A stretch of DNA of 9,024 nt from an uncultured Aquimarina sp. (GTDB taxonomy: Bacteria; Bacteroidota; Bacteroidia; Flavobacteriales; Flavobacteriaceae), in NCBI GenBank assembly GCA_937958735.1, contig CALGNG010000406.1, positions 1 through 9,024 on the forward strand, written 5' to 3'. The notes under the pieces were generated by a model. The model did no database searches. It saw nothing but the letters and a program-made list of their open reading frames with translations, and had not been told where the DNA came from. The position numbers were made by a program, and so were the translations under genes. Below, piece by piece: positions 1 to 6,100 of this stretch. How positions within the stretch are numbered: the first letter of the stretch is position 1; each line of letters starts with the position of its first letter.

Positions 1-150
1 TGTTGTATTTTCGAAATCTGGTGATCCTGTTACCGCTGGATTGTCTAATTGAAATGTATAATTAGGTGTTCCAGAATCTAAAACAGGAGTAACCTGTAAG
101 GTAACTTGGTTAACAACACAATCGTAATCGGTTTGGTTAACCGTAAAATC
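1..150 (-). repeat. Module 23, cut by the window edge
   Basis: Residues 2959-3008. It opens Q-T-D-Y-D-C-V-V-N-Q-V-T-L-Q-V (Cys 2969) and continues through S-G-T-P-N-Y-T-F-Q-L, the first half of a module. The frame is still open at base 1, so the array or the C-terminal region continues beyond the window. Confidence 0.8.
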
Positions 151-3100
151 TGGCAACGAAGTAGGTCTTTCTATCTCAAGAGTACTATCTACCACTGGAA
201 TAGTGGTTTCTTGATCTATAATTGTTAAGGTATAATTTCCTGGAGGTAAATTATTTTCTACAATTTCTGTTGCTGTAGTAATGGTACCAACACTTGTACG
301 TGTTTCTCTTGGTGTTCCTCCTATTAATGTATAGGTAAAACGAAGTGGATTACTATTTACTGCTGGTCCTACTGTAAAACGGATTACACCATCTGATTCA
401 TTAAAACAATCTATATCCTCTGTTACTGCTACTAATCCTAAAGGATCGATAGGTATAGGGCATGGATCTAAATTTAACTCTAAAATTATAGGATCACATC
501 CTGTAAAAGTATCACGAATGGAAACCTCCACCGTTCTTGGCGTTAAAATTTCTGGATTAAGTTCTACTCTAAAAGTAGTTCCTACTACAGAGCTAAAAGC
601 TACATCGGAACTTCCTCCAGCAATAGAATATTCGTAATTACTATCCGATCCATTTACTTGATCCAATACTTCTATTTCAAAAATAGCCGTATCGTTAGTT
701 GTATCACTATCATTACAAATTCCTTGTCTTATTGTTGTTATACTAAAGTCTGCTTCTTCTAATTGGTTAGGAACTGTTAATTCTATTGGAAGTCCAATTA
801 CTGGACAATTTAAAGATGTAGCTATTAATACGGGTACATACACCGCTAAGTCACCTTCTTTTAAATTTTCAAATTCTCTTTCGTTACTTGGATTTACTGT
901 AGTTACTAAAATACCCGAAGAGGTTACAGTTCCATTAGATATTGCAGTTGGTGCTGAATCTGTTGGATTTAAACCTGCAGGAAACTCGTATAGTCTATAT
1001 TCTATAGCCGCTCCTGTAGCTAATGTCCCAGGAGTAATATTTAATGTGATTTCTCCATTTTCTGAACCTGGACAATCCAGGTTTACAATACCTGGTATGT
1101 CTAATGTTGGTAATTGTATTTTTTCGTTTAAATCTGTATCACTCGAAGAGCAGAATCGTCCTGTAGGATCTGGATCTGTTACATCAAAAATATCGGTTAC
1201 TGTAATGGTATAGGTAATATCTCCTTCTAAATTTATTCCTGCAATACCACTTGTAAAAGTAATTTCTGTATCTGTGGTCACTCTTGTATCTATAATACCC
1301 GACCCATCCGATAACTCATATCTTAAACTTCTATTAGTTGCCGTAGTAAATCCACCTGTTACTTCTGCAGTTATACTTGGAATATTCCCTTCACAATCAA
1401 CATTTTCAAGATCTACCGATACATTTAATGGTAAAGTTGGTATACTAAATGTGTCGTTATTGTTACAGGTAGGATGTATTCTTCCTGCTATTTCTACTGT
1501 ATAACCAATTCTATCATTCACCGTTAAGGTTCCTGTTACTTGGTTTGCCGCAGAAGGAGCTCCTAATGTAATGTTGGCAGGGTTAACTGTTGCACCGTTT
1601 ACAGTAATAACATAAGGTTCTTGATATGTAAAATAATTATCTATTGTAAAGTTAATGGTATAAGGTCCTGTTACATCACATTCATTTACTGCAAAATCAT
1701 CTAAATCAATTTCTGGTGTAACATCTAACAATACATTTACAACAAGAGGCCCTGCCACACAATTGTTAGCGTCTCTTACCCAAACTTCTACTTGTCCAAT
1801 AAGATTAGGAATTGCCAATGTTGGAGCAGCTGGAGTAATTACGCCATCTGTTGGATCTATATTTATAATATTTCCTAGTAAAAAATTACTAGTTGGTGTA
1901 GGATCATCTGCGGTACCAATAGAGCTTAAAGTATAACTATAGGCAGGTGTACCCCCTTCAGAACGTACTACAATTTCTGCATCTCGCATACAATTTGCAG
2001 GTTCTGTACTTACAAATATTGGCCCAAGTAAAGGTTCTGCTCTACCAATCGAAAAAGTTTCAACGTCCGTATTACAGCTTGTTGGTCCTGTTACTTGATT
2101 AATACGTGCACGGTAATTTCCTATAGGAAGTCCTGTTATTGTAGGTACTATTGTAGTAGGGCTGGCTGGGTTTGAAGCATCAAATACAATAGTTGGTACT
2201 ACAGTAGCTCCCGATGTTACATTTATTATATCTATCTCGAAAGTTTCTATAGGCGATCCTGTTGTAAAAGTAATGTCTACAAAACCAGAATTTGGATTAC
2301 ATGCACCTGTATTCTCTGCATTTAAGATCGTAATTGTTAGGTCCGAACTTGGGGAAGCAGGTGTTGTTTCGTTTGCTGTTACTAAACATTTCGAGATATC
2401 ATCTAGAACAGTTATATCGTAAGCTGTATTAAAATCTAATAACGTAACCGCAAATAATCTAGTGGTATCTGTAAAAGATGGTAAAATAGTAGGATCCGAT
2501 GGTGTAGGGAAATCTGAATCTCCAAATCTATGAATATTATCTCCTGAAATGGATGGTACAACAGGGGCGTCGCTTATAGCATCTCCAATTCTAAAACGAT
2601 CTGGATCGCTACCTCCAACTACTTCGAAATAAAAGGTTACTAAATCTATACAACTTACACTATCAAATATCCTATTGGTAATAGTAATATCTGGTGAGGG
2701 TGGAATGGTAAATACAATAGATGTTGCACATTCTTTTGTATCAGGTGCAATCCCTACTGTCTCGGATACCCTTATAGAATAATCTCCAATATCTAAATTA
2801 GGAAATGTTACTGTAGCGTCGTCTGTTATAGTGGTTACAGGATCTCCAAATTCATCAAATAATTCGTATTGAAATGTAGGGCCTGTTCCTCCTGTAACTT
2901 CTAAACTGAAACCTCCTAATGTTGTTGTTGCAGGTAAAGTTGTGGAGTTACAAATTACTGGTACAATTGTTCTATTTGATTCGCTAATAGCACTAGGCTG
3001 ATTAATAGTTAATGGTCGTATTGCCGAAATACATTGAGTTCCTATATTCCTTATTATAATATCATAACTACCTGCTTCCAAAGAAGTTCTACTTGATGTT

Positions 3101-6100
3101 TGGTATACAGCACCGGCATCAAAACTATATTCGAAATTAGAAGCAGCTCCATTAGGTATTACTTCTACAGAAGACTCGTCTCCATTACATAATATAGGTG
3201 TTGTTGTAACATTTGTTATAGTAGGTGTTTCTGGATATAAAGGTGTAAAAGGAATTACATCTGGTAAGGCACAACCTGTAACAGCATCTGTAATGGTAAT
3301 TTCAAAATTATCTCCACTAGTTGTTGGGGCAAAGTTAAAACGGAAACCATCTACAGAAGCATCTACATCTACAATAGTAACCGGCAATCCAGTAGTTATG
3401 TTTTCAATAGTATGGTTGTAGGTTCCACTACCTCCAGTAATTGTAAAACTAATAAATTCTCCTGCAATAGGTAAACTTCCTCCTGGAGTGGTTGCACTAC
3501 AATCTAAATCGGGGCTAAAAGGAACCGTCCTAGAGATAGGTTCGTTTATAGTTACTGCTACTAATTGGGCACAGCCCACCATATTAAAATTAGCATCAAA
3601 AATTTCGTATGTATAATCTCCTGGTATACTTGGAGGACTTGGTATAGTAATTTTTCCAGATACCGCTGTTATGGTGCTAGTTGTAGGGCTTCCTTCTAAT
3701 CTATAGCTAAATGGTGCTGTTCCTGTAACATCTATTATAATACTAGTAGTACCGGGCAAACATAGTTGACTTGCTGTATCCAAACTAGCAGTAAATGCTG
3801 GTATAGGATTAATTGGAATATTTAAAGTATTTCCAACACAGGCAACACTACCACTAACATCTCTTACTTCTACACTTACATTTGTTGTCGCAGTAGGTGG
3901 GGCTATAGTAATTGTATTGTCTGTTGTTCCAACTGTTGCACCATCTATAAAATACACATAACTTGGAGTAGAGCTTCCTCCTGAAGGAGTTACTGTAAAC
4001 TGATACGTGTTAGTATTACAATTATAGATTGGTGTACCTGCTGTAATAGAAGGCAAACTTAATGGTTGAGAAATCGTGAAATCTACCATACTTAAACAAC
4101 CCGAAGCATCTGTATTGATGTCATCATTAACTGTAAGAGTATAATTTCCTGCTGCTAAATTTGTAAATTCTAAATTTGTTGTGGTAACCGCTGTTGTAGA
4201 GCTTGAAGGTGTAGGTCCTGTTAGCGTAAAATTATAACCTCGTGTAGTATCAAATCTAGAAACTGTAATATTTGCAGATCCTGTACTTTCTCCAAAACAA
4301 GTCACGTTTTCGGTCCCTGCCAATACTGCTTGTATTGGTAAAAATGGTGGAACTTCTACCTCTACAGTGGTACGACATTTAGTGGTTGCAGATTGTGTTT
4401 CTATAATATAATCTCCAACAGGTAAATCAAATTCTCCATCTGGATTTAAAGCAAAATCGGCAACATCTGTGGAAACACTTATACTAGAATCAGAAGAACT
4501 AATTATACGGTAACCTTCTATAGTGTCCCCATTAGTAGCTGTAGCATTAAGATTTACAGTAACCGTGGTAGGTAAAGTAGTTCCTGAACATTTAAAGTCT
4601 GGAACTATAACTGGGTCAAAAGTAACTACCGATAAAGGGTCTATAGTAATTGGATCTGATAATTCTGAAAAACATCCTGGAACGGCACCTCTAATTCTTA
4701 CTTGGTAAGTTCCCTCTGTTAAATTGTTAAATGTTCCTGTACGGTTTCCTCTAATTCTGGCACCAGATGCATCTAGCAATTGAAAACTGTATGGATTACC
4801 TGTTGCAAAAGGAGCACCCCCTGTTATAACACCTGCATTGGTTACTGTAATAATACCTTGTTGGGATGGGTTACAAAGATAAGGTTGTGTTAATTCTATT
4901 ATTGGTGCAGTAATAGGATCCGAGTCGGGAACTATAATTTCTATAATATCTGAAGGACATTGATCTGTTCCATCGGTTATATCGGTTACTATTACACCAT
5001 AAGTATCTGCTACTAATCCTGTAAAATTAGGACTGTTCTGAGATCTTATTATTACTAAAGGATCACCTGGACTTGCAGGTATTTCTACAATACTATATTC
5101 TAGTACTGTAGGAGTGGTTGCATTGGCATTAGGCGAAGTATACGCCGTATTGGGTACTGTTATTGCTTCAAATGCTCCAACTACAAAGCTTCCATTAGAT
5201 TCTCCAAAACACCTAACTGGGTTTACAGATTGTTCTTCTATTTTTATTCCTACATAAGGAGTTATTGTATTGGTAATTTGAGTGGGTTCTACACAAGAAG
5301 GGTTATCTATTATATTAACTGTTAAGGTACTTATTGTGGCTAAATTTGCATATATAATTGCTGGTTCTGTCGGATCTACTATTCCTCCACCAGTAGTAGG
5401 CTCTCCTGTTGCTACTGGTTCGTTACTAATATCGTCTAGTAATAATACAGTCCTAGGTCCTTCTCCAGATCCTCCAAGGGTACTAAGTTCATCAATTTCA
5501 AACGAAGTATCGGATAAATCAAAACTTGGATCCCCTTCTGCTGTTAAAACTACTTCTACTTCTGCTGGGGTACAGGTTAATGGCTTTAAAATCTGAATTG
5601 TTGCTACAATATTTCTTACTGGATCGGCTTCAATAAAACCTAGCTCGGCATTACAATTGTTATTAGGTGGTAATGTACTGCGCCTCCCTACACTTGGATT
5701 TCCATCACTAAATACTCGTACTTTATATAAAATACTTGGCTCTACATTTTTAAATACAAATTGAGAGTTTGTAATAGAACCTGAAGACGCAACAAGCTCA
5801 TCATCGGTAATATCTAAGTCTGTCCCATTAGTGTCTATTAATTGGAAAAAATATTGAGGACTCCCTATAGTTGCTTCTACTATAATATCACCTCTAGTTT
5901 CGTCATCCTCTGTAGTTAAAGAACTATCTACTCCACATTCTGGTTCTCTTAAAAAACGAAAATCTGTAATCGCAACTTGGTTAAACGTAATACTTCTTTC
6001 TAAAATTGGTGGACAACCTACTATATTTACTGTTTCGGCAACACTACCCGTAATAATTGGTGTAGCTCTTACTTGAATAGCTATTATTTGAGGTTCTGAT

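Larger units (their letters stand above)
1..5973 (-). repeat. SprB/Ig-like repeat array, about 20 divergent modules
   Basis: From residue 1018 to the window edge the protein is a run of modules sharing an opening Cys, an alternating hydrophobic strand often ending in G-G or T-G, a Y-x-Y/F-x-L/I strand, a G-x-Y-x-I/L-x-V strand and a closing Cys (for example T-G-C, N-N-C). Opening Cys occur at residues 1030, 1151, 1272, 1384, 1479, 1576, 1669, 1755, 1842, 1946, 2025, 2125, 2242, 2345, 2449, 2544, 2651, 2770, 2873 and 2969. Spacing is 79-121 residues, with a mean near 101 (about 303 bp). Modules 6, 9, 13 and 22 keep a clear SprB signature; the others are more diverged. I saw no long identical DNA stretches between modules, so this is an old, diverged array. 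It probably forms an extended, disulfide-stapled stalk outside the outer membrane. Confidence 0.85.

Noticed and set aside
1274..5596. Short plus-strand open frames at 1274-1504, 4523-4708 and 5282-5596
   Set aside because: All are antisense to repeat modules, show no homology I recognise, and are explained by the codon composition of the minus-strand gene.
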